Origin: Rutidosis leptorrhynchoides
Taxonomy: Eukaryota; Streptophyta; Magnoliopsida; Asterales; Asteraceae
Reading direction: 5' to 3'
Assembly (NCBI RefSeq): GCF_046630445.1
Contig: NC_092337.1
Location: forward strand, 363,016,001 to 363,080,000
DNA length: 64,000 nt
Made by a program: the position numbers and the translations under genes. The notes under the pieces are model-generated. The model did not search any database and had not been told where the DNA came from. It was given only the letters and a program-made list of their open reading frames with translations. This document shows, piece after piece, positions 1 to 11,148 of this stretch. Numbering within the stretch: the first letter of the stretch is position 1; each line of letters begins with the position of its first letter.

Positions 1-363
1 TTCTCTTATTTGTTAATCTCTCTTAGGTTAATATTGGTTTTATCAACACTTTTTTAAAATCCCCTAATCAACTTAGGATAATTATTAGTATTTTCAGAAT
101 CTCAATTAAATCGCTCTCTCTGGAACGAACTTGGACTTACTATTAGCTTTACTATACGATTAGGACTAGTTTCATATTTGTGTGATAATTACCTAGTAGT
201 ATTTTCAAACATCAGACGTCAATCGAACCAACAAAACTGGAATAGGCTGATCTTATATTTTGAGAATCACGTTTTGAGTAAAAATCGTGAACTGGATGTT
301 TATTTAATCGCATGTTTAGTTACACATTTCGACTTTCAAATCTCGGTTGTAATATACCTTATG
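1..363. other. Flank left of copia A, no gene seen
   Basis: AT-rich sequence outside copia element A. I see no credible coding frame, RNA gene or complete repeat. The open frame that starts near 178 uses a non-ATG start and runs into the LTR repeat array, so it is not a gene. Confidence 0.5.
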
Positions 364-368
364 TACAT
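364..368. repeat. Target site duplication of copia A (left copy)
   Basis: TACAT directly precedes the left LTR. The same five bases follow the right LTR at 22522-22526. Five-base duplications are normal for copia integration, and they show that the two distant LTRs belong to one insertion. Confidence 0.9.
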
Positions 369-872
369 TGTTGGAGATATGGAGAACTTTAAACAATTAG
401 AGGAAAGATTCCAGGAAACTCACACGAAGCATCCCAGGAAACTCACATGTAGCTTCTACGAAGTTGTTAGGAAACTCACATGTAGCTTCCACGAAGTTGT
501 GAGGAAATTCACATCTAGCTTCCACGAAGCTGTCAGAAAACTCACATGTAGCCTCCATGAAGCTGACAGGAAACTCACATGAAGCTTCAAGGAATTGTTT
601 TTTAGCTTACTCCTTAAATCATTCTATAAATAGACCCTCTTGTAACTCATTGTAAACACACCACAAATATTCAGTAAATACATTCTCTAGTTGGTCCGTG
701 GACTAAAGCAATCACAATGATTGCATATAACTACGTTATCTCTTGTGTCGATTTACATTTCTTGCATTTATAATCTTTCGTTCATTAAGTGGGTTAGTAA
801 TCTTGTAGAATTACTATCGGTGAGTGATCTTGTTGAATCACTTGCATTGTTTTGGGTCATAATATACTTACA
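369..872 (+). repeat. 5' LTR of copia A
   Basis: 504 bp, TG...CA ends, same length as the copy at 22018-22521 with scattered base differences. It contains an array of 33-bp repeats near its start (413-588). A TATA-like TCTATAAATAGA lies near 621-632, which is a plausible core promoter upstream of the R region. Confidence 0.92.
413..588 (+). repeat. 33-bp tandem repeat array in the copia A LTR
   Basis: Repeat units starting AGGAAACTCACATGTAGC begin at 436, 469, 502, 535 and 568, exactly 33 bp apart, with a shorter diverged unit from 413. Because 33 is a multiple of three, the array reads through as an 11-residue repeat, which explains the spurious open frame here. The same array occurs at 22062-22237 in the right LTR. 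It lies upstream of the TATA-like box, where U3 enhancer repeats are commonly found. Confidence 0.9.
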
Positions 873-874
873 AC

Positions 875-886
875 TGGTATCAGAGC
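875..886 (+). promoter_or_regulatory. Primer binding site of copia A (initiator Met tRNA)
   Basis: TGGTATCAGAGC starts two bases after the LTR end. It matches the 3' end complement of plant initiator methionine tRNA, the usual copia primer. Confidence 0.9.
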
Positions 887-908
887 ACAAGGTTTCGTTA
901 AGGGAACG

Positions 909-2201
909 ATGGCGAAAGACGGGAAGTTTAGAATCGACCGATTCGATGGGAGAGACTTTGGCTTTTGGAAGATGCAAATTGAAGATTACTTGTATCAAAA
1001 GAAGCTACATCAACCTCTGTTAGAGACCAAGCCCGAAAGCATGAGCGATGCCGATTGGACGCTTTTAGATCGTTAAGCTTTGGGTGCGATTCGTCTTTCA
1101 CTTGCTAAGAACGTTGCATACAACGTTGTGAATGAGAAGACGATGTTTGCTTGATTGAAAGCACTCTCTAACATGTATGAGAAACCTACCACTTCTAATA
1201 AGGTTTTTCTCATGCGACAATTGTTCAATACGAAGATGAAGGAAGGTACGAGTGCAACGGATCATATCAACGAGTTCAACAACATCATATCGAGGTTAGC
1301 ATCGGTAGATATTGTGTTTGATGATGAGTTAAAGGCACTAATATTGCTTTCATCATTACCGGAAAGTTGGTCGGGTACGGTTACAGCAATTAGTAGCTCT
1401 ACGGGAACTACTAAGCTAGCGTTTGAAGGAATAAGGGATTTGATTCTTGGTGAAGATACTCGTAGGAGAAACTCGGGGGAATCGACATCCGGTTCTTTGT
1501 TAAGTACCGACAACTGTGGTAGGAAATTTGATCGCAGTGAGAAGAAGGGTAGAAAGAAGTCTAAGAAGAGGTATCCATCGAAAGATAGAAGTGAAGCTGT
1601 TTGTTGGGGATGCAATCAAAAAGGACACTTTCAAAGGAATTGTAAAAATGGTCCGGCGAAAGGTGTGAACTTGACCGAGGAAGAAAGTAATGATGCACTT
1701 TTATGTAGTGTTGAAAATTCTATGGAGTCTTGGATTTTGGATTCCGGAGCTTCATTTCATGCTACTCATGTCAAAAGCATGATGAAGAATTTTCGTTCAT
1801 ATCAAGGCAAGGTGAGATTGGCGGACGACAAACAACTTAATATAGAGGGCATTGGAGATGTTGTATTGAAGACTACTCTTGGCTCTAATTGGACCTTGAA
1901 AAACGTAAGGTACATTCCTAAATTAAAAAGGAAACTTATTTCGGTTGGTCAATTAGATGATGAAGGTAACGCAGTTACTTTTGAAAACCGTCAATGGAAG
2001 GTGGTTAAGGGTAGTTGTGTCATGGCTCATGGACATAAAAGGGGAACTCTTTATATGGTTGAAGTGTTTGATGAAGACATGGTGGTTGCTACGGTTAATG
2101 TTGAGTCCGAATCAACTCTATGGCACCGAAGACTCGGGCATATGAGTGAGAAGGGTATGAAGATGCTTGTTTCGAGTGGGAGAATTCCAGATTTGAAAAG
2201 G
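909..2201 (+). pseudogene. gag: Copia A gag and protease region, broken
   Basis: The frame opens at ATG 909 with a typical copia gag start (MAKDGKFRIDRFDG). It contains the UBN2-like gag body, a basic linker, a CCHC zinc knuckle (CWGCNQKGHFQRNC, near 1600-1640), the aspartic protease motif DSGA (near 1740) and the GAG-pre-integrase motif LWHRRLGHMS (near 2120). In-frame stops at 1074-1076 and 1152-1154 interrupt the gag, and a one-base frameshift occurs near 2200 just before the integrase. The product would form the virus-like particle and process the polyprotein. The stops are each a single transition away from a sense codon. The element cannot make this protein as it stands. Confidence 0.88.
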
Positions 2202-3463
2202 TAGAACTTGGATTTTGTGAACCATGTGTATATGGGAAGCAAAAGAAGGTGACTTTTGGGAAATCGGGAAATGCTCCTAAGTTGGAGAAACTGGAGCTTG
2301 TTCATACGGATGTGTTTGGTCCAACCAATGTAGAATCACATGGAGGTTCTCGCTATTATGTCACCTTCATTGACGACTCCACTCGAAAGGTATGGGTTTA
2401 TTTTCTTAAAGCTAAATCTGATGTATTTAATACATTTGTGAAGTGGAAAGCTATGGTAGAAAATGAGACTAATTTGAAAGTCAAGTGCTTGAAGTCGGAT
2501 AATGGAGGGGAATATGGTAGTCTTGAGTTTAAAGACCATTGTGCAAAGCTCGGTATTAGAATGTTGAAAACGGTACCGGAGACACCGCAACATAATGGGG
2601 TCACCGAACGTATGAATCGTACATTAAATGAAAGGGCTAAGAGTATGAGACTACATGCCGGTTTGCCTAAGATGTTTTGGGCAGATACGGTTAATACGGC
2701 GGCTTATTTGATAAACAGGGGACCCTCAACACCGTTGGGTTTCCGAATTCCCGAGGAAGAATGGCAAGGTAAGAAGGTGAGTTATAATCACCTTAGGATC
2801 TTTGGGTGTAATGCTTATGTGAAGACCAAAGATGCGGATAGAGACAAGCTTGAAGCTAAGTCAAAGAATTGTACTTTCATAGGTTATGGGTCGGATGAAA
2901 TGGGTTATCGTTGTTGGGATAACGAGGCTAGAAAAGTGATTCGTTCTCGTGATGTTACCTTTGATGAAGATTCGGTTTATGGCAAACCGGAAACGGGGAG
3001 TCCTAAACCGGGTCATGTTACTTTTGATGATGTTTCTATTGATGATCTTGCAGGTTCTAGTGGGAGTACGGGTAACAATGAATTGCCAATTAACGGTGAG
3101 GCGTCAGAAAATGCAAATGATGGAAATGATTCAGAAAGCGGTGATGATTCCGAACATAGTGCGAGTTCTGGTGATGAGGAGGATACAAATGAAACCAGTC
3201 CAACCATTCCGGTTACTCCTACACTAAGACGCTCAACTAGAGTGCCCAAACCTAATCCTAGGTATTTTCCATCAGCAAACTACTTGCTCTATACCGAGAA
3301 TGGTGAACCCGAAAGTTACTTTGAGGCAAGAAAGACAAAAGAATCCATACAATGGGAGCTTGCCATGAAAGAAGAGATGGGATCACTTGAGAAGAATAAA
3401 ACTTGGTCACTAGTGAAATTACCTCATGATAAAAGGGCGTTGCAAAGTAATTGGGTGTATTGA
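2202..3463 (+). pseudogene. pol: Copia A integrase and start of reverse transcriptase, broken
   Basis: The open frame from 2249 holds the integrase core. The three catalytic acids are visible in the contexts HTDVFGP, KSDNGGEYG and NGVTERMNRT. An acidic, serine-rich linker follows, then the beginning of the copia reverse transcriptase domain with the typical ELAMKEEMGSLEKN segment. The frame ends at a TGA at 3461-3463 inside the conserved WVY region and continues in frame afterwards, so this is a nonsense change and not a gene end. Integrase would insert the cDNA and make the five-base target duplication seen around the element. Confidence 0.87.
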
Positions 3464-4738
3464 ATCAAGAATGAGTTAGATGGCAAGAAAAGGTACAAGG
3501 CTCGTTTGGTAGTCAAAGGCTTTCAACAAAAGGAAGGGGTTGACTACAAAGAGATATTTTCACCAGTAGTTAAAATGACTACTATCCGTTTGGTACTTTC
3601 TATTGTTGCATCCGAAGACTTACATCTAGAGCAACTAGATGTGAAGACCGCATTCTTGCATGGTGATCTTGTTGAAGAGATCTACATGAGGTAACCCGGG
3701 GGCTTTAAGGTAAAGGGTAAAGAGAAGTGGGTTTGTAAGCTAAAGAAAAGTCTGTATAGATTGAAGCAAGCACCTCGACAATGGTACTTGAAGTTTGATG
3801 ATTTTATGAAGAAGATTGGTTTCTTAATATGTGAAGCGGATCACTGTTGCTACTTGAAGAAACTCAAGTCTTCTTATATAATCTTATTGTTGTATGTTGA
3901 CGACATGTTACTTGCAGGTTCCAACATGTCCGAAATTAACAAGTTGAAGGGATTACTTTCCCGTGAATTCGAGATGAAAGATCTTGGTGCTGCTAGGAAA
4001 ATACTTGGCATGAGTATTGTGCGTGATCGTGTGAAAGGTACTCTATACTTGTCTCAATCCAAATATATTGAGAAAGTAGTAGAGAGGTTCAATATGGAGA
4101 ATTCAAAGGCTCATTCTATGCCTTTGGGTAGCACAATTAAGTTATCAAAAAGTCAATCACCAAAGACGGTAAAAGACAAAACGGATATGGAAAAGATTAA
4201 ATATGCATCGGCTGTGGGTAGTGTTATGTATGCCATGGTTTGTACAAGACCCGATATTGCTCAAGCAGTGGGAGTTGTAAGTCGTTATATGTCTAATTCG
4301 GGGAAAGAGCATTGGGAAGTGGTCAAATGGTTGCTTCGTTATTTGAAAGGTACTTCTAATATGGGATTGTGTTTCTCCAAAAAGAATCTCATACTTAGGG
4401 GTTATGCGGATACTGATTTGGGTGGATATGATGATTCGGGGAAAAGCACTACGGGTTATGTTTTCACAATAGGGAAGACGGCGGTTAGTTGGATGTCTCA
4501 ACTACAAAAGAGTGTTGCTTTATCAACCACCGAAGCCGAATATATGGCTATTGCAGAAGCTTCTAAAGAGCTTGTTTGGTTGAAAAACTTCTTAGGTGAG
4601 TTGGGTAAAAGACAAGACTATTGCGTCTTGAATTGTGATAATCAAAGTGCGGTTCATCTTGGGAAGAATCCAGTGTTTCATAGTCGTACGAAACACATCA
4701 AGATAAGGTATCATTTTATTCGACAACATATAAATGAT
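3464..4738 (+). pseudogene. pol: Copia A reverse transcriptase and RNase H, cut by element G
   Basis: This part continues the frame with the RT motif KARLVVKGF, a stop at 3692-3694, then LKQAPRQWY and the catalytic YVDD (near 3893-3904). RNase H follows with DTDLGG, TTEAEYMA and CDNQSAVHL. The frame reaches the target duplication ATGAT at 4734-4738 and is then cut by the LTR of element G. The missing RNase H tail is found at 21676-21795, which proves that G inserted into a pre-existing copia pol. Confidence 0.9.
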
Positions 4739-6067
4739 TGATGTTATGCGAGGAGTATATGAAATAGTATTAATTTTACAAGGAAATACTATTAAATATG
4801 ATACAATTTTACCCAAGTGATTTATTTATTTATAGAGTGGATATACCTAAACCTTGCTACAACACTTATAGGCAGTGTACCTAAACGTACAGTAGTGTAG
4901 TTTTTAGTAAGTCCGGTTCGTCCACAGGGAACTCGCCAAGTTTAACGCTATATTTTTAAAACTATATTTGTAAAAATACAAAAATATATAAGTAATATTA
5001 TTATTATAAAAAGGGGGGTTTTTACCATTTAATGACCGGTTTGTCGATTTTAAAACTTTAGTCGCAGTTAAAACCTAATGTAAAATATTAAATTTAACTT
5101 AATTTAAAGCGTAAAGTAAATAACGATAATGAAATTGCGATAATTAAAAGTACGATAAATAAAATTGCGATAATTAAAGAGTACGATAATTAAAAGTGAA
5201 ATTAAATACAATGACAGTAAATAAAAGTGCGATAATTAAAAGTGCAATTAAATATGAAATTTATAAATTATGCTTATTTAAACTTCCGTAATCATGATGT
5301 TTGACGTGTTGATTTTAGTTTTATTACCATGTGTTAATTGTCCTTTGTCCTGGATTATTCGATATGTCTATACGGATTTGTCCATAATAGTCCATCAGTC
5401 ATAATCATAAAGTGCGAAAGTCTTCGTCAAATTATTCTTATTCCCGAAGTCAAATATTCCAACTAATTGGGGATTCGAATTGTAACAAGGTCTTAATACT
5501 TTGTTTAATGAATACACCAGGTTATCGACTGCGTGTAGTCCAAGGTTTTACTACTTTGTTAACAATTACACCAATTACCCTTGAATGTAATCCACCCCTG
5601 TTTCAACAAGTCTATCAACTATTAATCCAGTTCCGTGTCCGGTAAAATGAACAATTATTGGTATTTATAGATATCCCGCCCACCGTACCCAGTCAAGCGT
5701 ATGTGGTTATATATAAATACGTCAAATTATAAGTCTATATATTAAATCAACGAGGTATCATTTAGTTAATATAAAACCCATTAATAGTCCATAGTCTAAT
5801 TTCCACAAGTGTCGTTCTTTTATCCAAACCCCAATTATGGTCCAAAGCCCAATTACCCAATTTTAATATTTAGCCCAACATCATGATTACTTCGGCATTA
5901 AATAAGCATAATAATAACTTAGCTACGAGACATTAATTTAAAAATAACATTAACCATAACTTACAGTAATTAAAAATAGCGTAGCGTTACACGGACAGAA
6001 TTTCGACTTACACCCTTACAACATTCGCTAACATACCCTTATTATTAGAATTATAATTAAAATTAAA

Positions 6068-6100
<33 letters not shown>

Positions 6101-6703
6101 CGAGTGAGAGAAAGGAAAGAAAAAGATGGATATATTTGCTCAAAAACTGCGAAATTTATAGATGTGGCCTGTCACCTACTGCCATGCGATCGCATGGAAA
6201 ATGTACTTCCAGGCCATGTGATCGCATGGCCACTTTTTCCAGCTCACAAGAGTTTGTTTCTATCTTTGCCGACGTTTATAATATAATATATAATATAATA
6301 TATATATTAATTTTAAGAATTAATTATATATTATATTATATTCATGTGCATAGTTGACTCATAATTTTTAGTCCGTTGCGTCGAGCGTTGAGAGTTGACT
6401 TTGGTCCCGGTTCCGGATTTTCGAACGTCCTTGCGTATAATTTAATATCTTGTACTTTGCATTTCGCATCTTGTACTCTTGTAATTTTGAGACGTTTCTC
6501 ATCAATAATTGGAACCACTTTAATTGTACTTTGTACTTTTGAGCTTTTTGGTCGTTTGCGTCTTCAATTCGTCGAATCTGTCTTTTGTCTTCACCTTTTA
6601 TTATTTAAACGAATATCACTTGTAAATAGAACAGTTGCAACTAAAAGCTTGTCTTTCTTGAGGGATAATGCTATGAAATATATGTTCGTTTTTAGCATTA
6701 TCA
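4739..6703 (-). repeat. 3' LTR of element G
   Basis: 1965 bp, matching 19616-21670 along its whole length with scattered substitutions. The main length difference is a TA repeat that is 27 bp here (6074-6100) and 114 bp in the other LTR. It contains one paired-palindrome module (6182-6231). Open frames in it are short and not conserved as proteins. Confidence 0.92.
6182..6231. repeat. Paired-palindrome module, 3' LTR copy
   Basis: Palindrome one is CCATGCGATCGCATGG (6182-6197), perfect. Palindrome two spans 6212-6231 and would be a 20-bp palindrome except for one T at 6219, where the other LTR has C inside a CpG. Core centres are 32 bp apart, with 18 bp between the 14-bp cores. The same geometry is found at 11149-11197, 19231-19278 and 21154-21203. 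Confidence 0.9.
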
Positions 6704-6718
6704 AATATTCCCACACTT
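6704..6718 (-). promoter_or_regulatory. Polypurine tract of element G
   Basis: On the minus strand AAGTGTGGGAATATT ends directly at the first TG of the 3' LTR. This is the site where plus-strand cDNA synthesis starts. The sequence AAGTGTGGG is typical of plant Athila/Tat elements. Confidence 0.82.
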
Positions 6719-8873
6719 GAGCGTTGCTTGTCCTCAAGCAATATAGTCTTGAAATAAAAATACTAGAATCACTTCTTTATTCTTCACACTTTGTACATCA
6801 GTGATTTCTATACGGCGGTATGAACAATGGTAGTAACGATGTGGTTTACAGTCCCACATGACTATAAAAATTTAGATCCTTAAGGAAATTGGATCTTTAT
6901 GGAAACATTTGATCTTTTGAAAATACGATCTAGCTTTTACCCTAGATAAGTTTTCCGGAATAACCCTTCATCGGTGTTTGCAAAATGTTTTTGTGGGTTT
7001 GGTGGGTTTCATATTTGAAAATTTTAGCTCAAAACTTGCGGTTTTGTGTCACCCACTTGCTAACCTTGTATTGGAAAAGCAACACGTCCAGGATACTTGC
7101 TCCATATATTACCTTTCGGTAAACTACCGTCCGGTTGTAAAGGAAAGCATTGAACAAGCAACTGTTAAGGCAATGTCCCCTGACATGCTTTTAATTATGG
7201 TCTATAACGTGTCGGATGCAATTACTATCCTTTGTAGGAGCAATAGTAAAGCTCACCCTTATAATTTTTCGGTCTGGCACAAGGTCCTGTCTTTGACCAT
7301 GCTATGCAACCACCGTTCTTACGGTTGACACCCGATTTGGTTCAGGTGACCTAATGAATTCCAGGTGAATTCCCAGGATTTTACGTTCAATGGTAATGAA
7401 CGCATTGAAAATAGGTTTTCAGAAAACAAATCGGTTTGTAATTTTTATCAAAATATTTTCTCATTCAAACTCGAGTTTAGATATCATCGAATTCCTTGAG
7501 TTTGTAATTCTCAATCTTTAAAGTCAATCTCAAGGATTGAGTAATATCAGGCTTAAAAGCTGATTTTTAATCTTTAAGGAGATTATCCTTACTGGGGGTC
7601 TGATTCATTAGTCTTATCAAGCTAATTTGCACGCGTCCTCCCCATTTTACGAGACAGATCCTCTCATGGTTAGGATAAGTCTGACCACTTGGCGACCCTG
7701 TTTGATGCTGAGGTCCGTGGATTTCCTGCTGATTTTAGAGATGACTTTTCTAGATTTTTCGTCAACCTACAGCTGGTCTGGACGACAACTTCATGACCTA
7801 AATCAAGAAGCGCATTTCTTTTTCGGAAGACTTGACTTCCTTTTAATGATGGAATTGATTCATCGTGTAGATCCATCTTTCTTTCAAATATCTTACAATT
7901 TACCGGGTAAAACGGTTAATTTTGTCCAAAACGTATCTTCAATTATTTGTACAAAAATATGTGATATATGTTTTTAAATAACTTGGTAAATTTTTCCCAC
8001 ACTTGGCTTTTATTTTCCTTTTTATTATCCTCTATTCCATTTTAAATGAATTCTAACATTTTGGGTTGTTTCTCAATTTATGTCCTTTCCGAGATAACAA
8101 TAATTTCGGTGTTAACACCTAGTTTTATCGTTCATAAATATGTATAAACATGATTTTGAATTCATTTATTTGAAAATTTTGAAAAATTTTACTAGAATTG
8201 GGTAGTCATTATATAAGACTAGGGCTGTTCTTTATTATCAGAGAGCACTAGATTCTAATACAACTACTGCATTACTAGTATTTTTAATGGTAACCAAGTG
8301 TATAAGTTTAAAATTTTAAAAATCCGAAAGAATTTAACCCCTTCCCACACTTAAGATCTTGCAATGCCCTCATTTGCAAGAAATCAGTAACAATTTAAAT
8401 TATTGAGGGTGATTAGCGTAGAAAAATGATTAAATTTTACCAAAGTTTCCAAACATATTGGCGTTTGTTTGCTGAATGATAAATGGTGCACATCATTTGT
8501 TCATTCCGTCTTGTTGTTACATCACATTTGTTTTTCATTTTGTCATCAAAATTAGTAGCTTTTGCTGAACTTAATGCCAGTCTTAGAAAATGCGCTGTTT
8601 TACCCTGTTGTGTACAATTGACAATATACATACATACAAATATAAACATGCATGGTAATTTGAAATGGGACTTTAAATCCCACTTTCAAATCAAATATGA
8701 AATATTAGTATAAAATAATAAAATATTAAACTTACATAAAAGTATCAAAATATAATGTGTTTAAACATAAATAAATAGAAATAATAAAAAGATAAAAATC
8801 ATAGAAATCACCAACTGGAACTATATCAATCTGGATAGGGGTTCCAGTTCATGTTGTCGTCCGGGTTCCATGG
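6719..8873 (-). other. Non-coding 3' tail of element G
   Basis: About 2.1 kb between the end of the env-position gene and the polypurine tract. I see no conserved protein. Directly next to the tract lies a perfect hairpin, TTGCTTG (6724-6730) and CAAGCAA (6735-6741), with a 4-base loop. Two further copies of the polypurine-like core AAGTGTGGG occur at 7996-8004 and 8344-8352 on the minus strand. Open frames at 6978-7328 and 7627-7977 look accidental. Confidence 0.6.
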
Positions 8874-10345
8874 TTAGTGATAGGTGTACTGGTATGCCTG
8901 GTTAGGGTCGTAGAGAGTAAATGGTGGTCTCATCTCGGGCTGGTGTGGAGGATAGTAAGTGGGTCGGGTCGGAACGTAGTGATCCTGAGGTGACAGCCGG
9001 CTCATAATCTGACGCTGATGATAGTCCCATCTATCATGCTGTCGTTGCCTGGAATGCTCGTAATCATTCCGGGCTTGCCACTGCTCCATCCGACGAAATC
9101 TCTCCGCATTTGTCATATCTACCTCATCTACACGCTGGTAGACATCAGTCATAGCCACCCGAATGACATCCCTAATGTCATCCGCTTCCTCCATTTCCTC
9201 ATCTGAACCTCTCTCTACCTGAGGATGACTACCTTCATAGGGTACTGCCTGATTGCGTCTACTCTTTAATACCTTAGCACCCGCATAAACCCTCAATCCT
9301 AAAGGCTCAACCTGTTCTCTACATACCAAAAGTGGACCCCTTGGTCCCTATCTACACCTAAATACTCTCCAATGAGAGTAACAAAAATACCTCTTCCAAT
9401 TATCCCCCCTTCCTGTATTCCTTCCACCATTTTAGATAAATAAAAACCAACACAGTAAGGGATATTAACAAAGCCTCTTGGGTCTCGAATACACTTTAGG
9501 TAAAATAAATCATGTAAGGTCAATTTTTCCTTGTTGTGACCTCTCTGTGTAATCGAGTTAGCCCAAAATCTATGAATTATACGAAGCTCGGCTCTGTTAA
9601 TATGTAAGTAGGTATGTGTTCCTGCCCGCCCAAAAACGTTATAATCTGACACACGCCTCCAGACGGCGTTCGCATGAAAATTCCTATCTACCCTTTCACC
9701 ACGATAAATCAAATTAATACAATTGGGTAGTAGTAATTCAGCGGGCGTATATATCTGCAAAGCCCTGGTCATGTACAGCATGAACATCCTGTACATCCTA
9801 CGACCAAGTATAAATCTAAGAAAACTTCTATCATCTAACCTATCTACATCTGCATTTAATGTTATAGTACTCATAAGCTCGACACACTATTCCTTATATA
9901 CAGGCCTACGAATGGTGAATAGACGTTCCCAATCGGTAAAAGAAGAACTGCCATACCTTTGAATCAGTAGCAGTCTAACACGGTCAGCTAGATGTACCGT
10001 TTCCAAAGGATTCCAATCAATTACCCTAGGCACCTCTACATCTTTCGTTACTAATTTGAATTTATTACTTTGATAAGCCGGGTAATCTCTCCAGCTTCTA
10101 TCGAATCTCAGATTAGGATGCAATGTATGTTCAGGAATCGTTGGGTATTCTACTGGCGGATGTATCGGAAATACTGTAAAGGCATCAACAAATTGTAGCG
10201 GATCATAATAAGGTACATGTTGATCAGGTTGATGTTGTTGTTGTGGTTCTTGTTTGGGTTCTGGCTCGTATTGCGGCTCATATTCTGGTTCAGGTTCTTG
10301 TTGTGGTTGTCTAGATGATGATGAAGCACCAGCAGTATCGGTTTT
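8874..10345 (-). pseudogene. Env-position (Athila extra ORF) gene, main exon, broken
   Basis: In element order this lies after pol, where Athila elements carry an extra gene often called env-like. The exon starts at a good splice acceptor (TGTTTTGCAG ending at 10346). It opens with a Gln/Glu/Pro-rich low-complexity segment (10330-10180), followed by the conserved plant-transposon domain with WERLFTIRRPVYKE and later REKLTLHDLFYLKCI-like segments, and a charged C-terminal part rich in His, Tyr and Pro. A TAG at 9887-9889 interrupts the frame, and a one-base slip near a G run around 9340 shifts it before the last 150 codons. I see no convincing signal peptide or membrane helix, so an envelope role is not shown. 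The function is unknown. Confidence 0.75.
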
Positions 10346-10983
10346 CTGCAAAACACATTAAACACAAAATTTGTGCATCCAAATATGCATTAGTGTTAGC
10401 AAAATAACAACTTGAAACAATTACAATAACATGTTAAATCAAAATTAAACTTATACACATTTTCACAATTTTATTAATTCTACACTTTTTCAAATAAGCC
10501 TATATGAAAATGTATACAAAGTTCATAAGCATTTAACTCAAATAACATGTCAAAATAGTCATTACTAACAATTAAACAAGTCTCAAATGGCAATTATATC
10601 AAATTAATCAAGTTCATGAATTTTGTACCTAAAAAGTCCACTTTAATTCTCAAAAATCATGTTTAGGATCCAAGTTTGGATCATTTAACTACCTAAACAT
10701 GTTACACTACTTAATTTAGCAATAATTCATGATACAAATCGGTCATAACCTGTTTATATCAAAAAGCCCCAAATTGCTCAAGAACACAAACCCTAGATTT
10801 CTAAAAATTTTGAAGTTTTTGGCTTCAAATCATGTTAAATAGCATCAATCTAGGTTATACATGCATAAAATACTAACAATTTAACACTAATTACACTAGA
10901 AATTAACAAAATCAAATTAGGTAAAATATTGGTAATTATCACAAAAACTAGAAAATTTATGAGTTTAGGGGTGTAATGTTTAC
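10346..10983 (-). other. Predicted intron of the env-position gene
   Basis: The 638-bp interval starts with GTAAAC after AAG and ends with a T-rich stretch and TTTTGCAG, read on the minus strand. It is much more AT-rich than its flanking exons and has no open frame. Joining the ends keeps one reading frame from ATG 11013 into the main exon. The prediction rests on sequence only. Confidence 0.7.
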
Positions 10984-11013
10984 CTTTTTGTTGAAGAATC
11001 CGAACCCAGGCAT
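10984..11013 (-). CDS. Predicted ten-codon first exon of the env-position gene
   Basis: ATG at 11013-11011 opens MPGFGFFNKK, followed at once by a GT donor. The phase fits the acceptor at 10346/10345, so the small exon adds ten residues to the Gln/Glu-rich start of the main exon. Upstream on the minus strand are an AC/AT run and a CT-rich stretch (about 11030-11100), which look like a plant 5' untranslated region. A paired-palindrome module lies about 135-185 bp upstream of the ATG. This arrangement suggests transcription from an internal promoter rather than from the LTR only. Confidence 0.6.
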
Positions 11014-11029
11014 GATTAGAGCAAGAAAT

Positions 11030-11110
11030 TTGACGAATTACGGTGAAAAAATGGTGAGGATTTGAGAGAGTTCGTGTGTATATGTGTGTGTGTTTGTGAG
11101 GAGACAGAAG
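11030..11110 (-). promoter_or_regulatory. Possible internal promoter/5' UTR of the env-position gene
   Basis: On the minus strand this has ACACACACACATATACACAC-like sequence then AACTCTCTCAAATCCTC, typical of plant transcript leaders, ending shortly before ATG 11013. No clear TATA box is seen within 40 bp. The call is inference from composition and position. Confidence 0.35.
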
Positions 11111-11148
11111 AACTCGACTGATATTTGATCCTGGCCTGTTTTCCAGCT

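Noticed and set aside
178..582. 134-codon plus-strand open frame at the left edge
   Set aside because: Non-ATG start, spans the LTR boundary, and the C-terminal half is only the 33-bp repeat array read in frame.
413..588. CRISPR-like array
   Set aside because: The repeats are contiguous 33-bp units without unique spacers, in a plant LTR. It is a minisatellite.
6978..7977. Plus-strand frames in the tail of element G
   Set aside because: No domain, wrong strand relative to the element, and composition typical of non-coding tail sequence.
8874..11013. True envelope glycoprotein
   Set aside because: Position after pol invites the name, but I see no signal peptide, cleavage site or membrane helix, so only an env-position gene is claimed.
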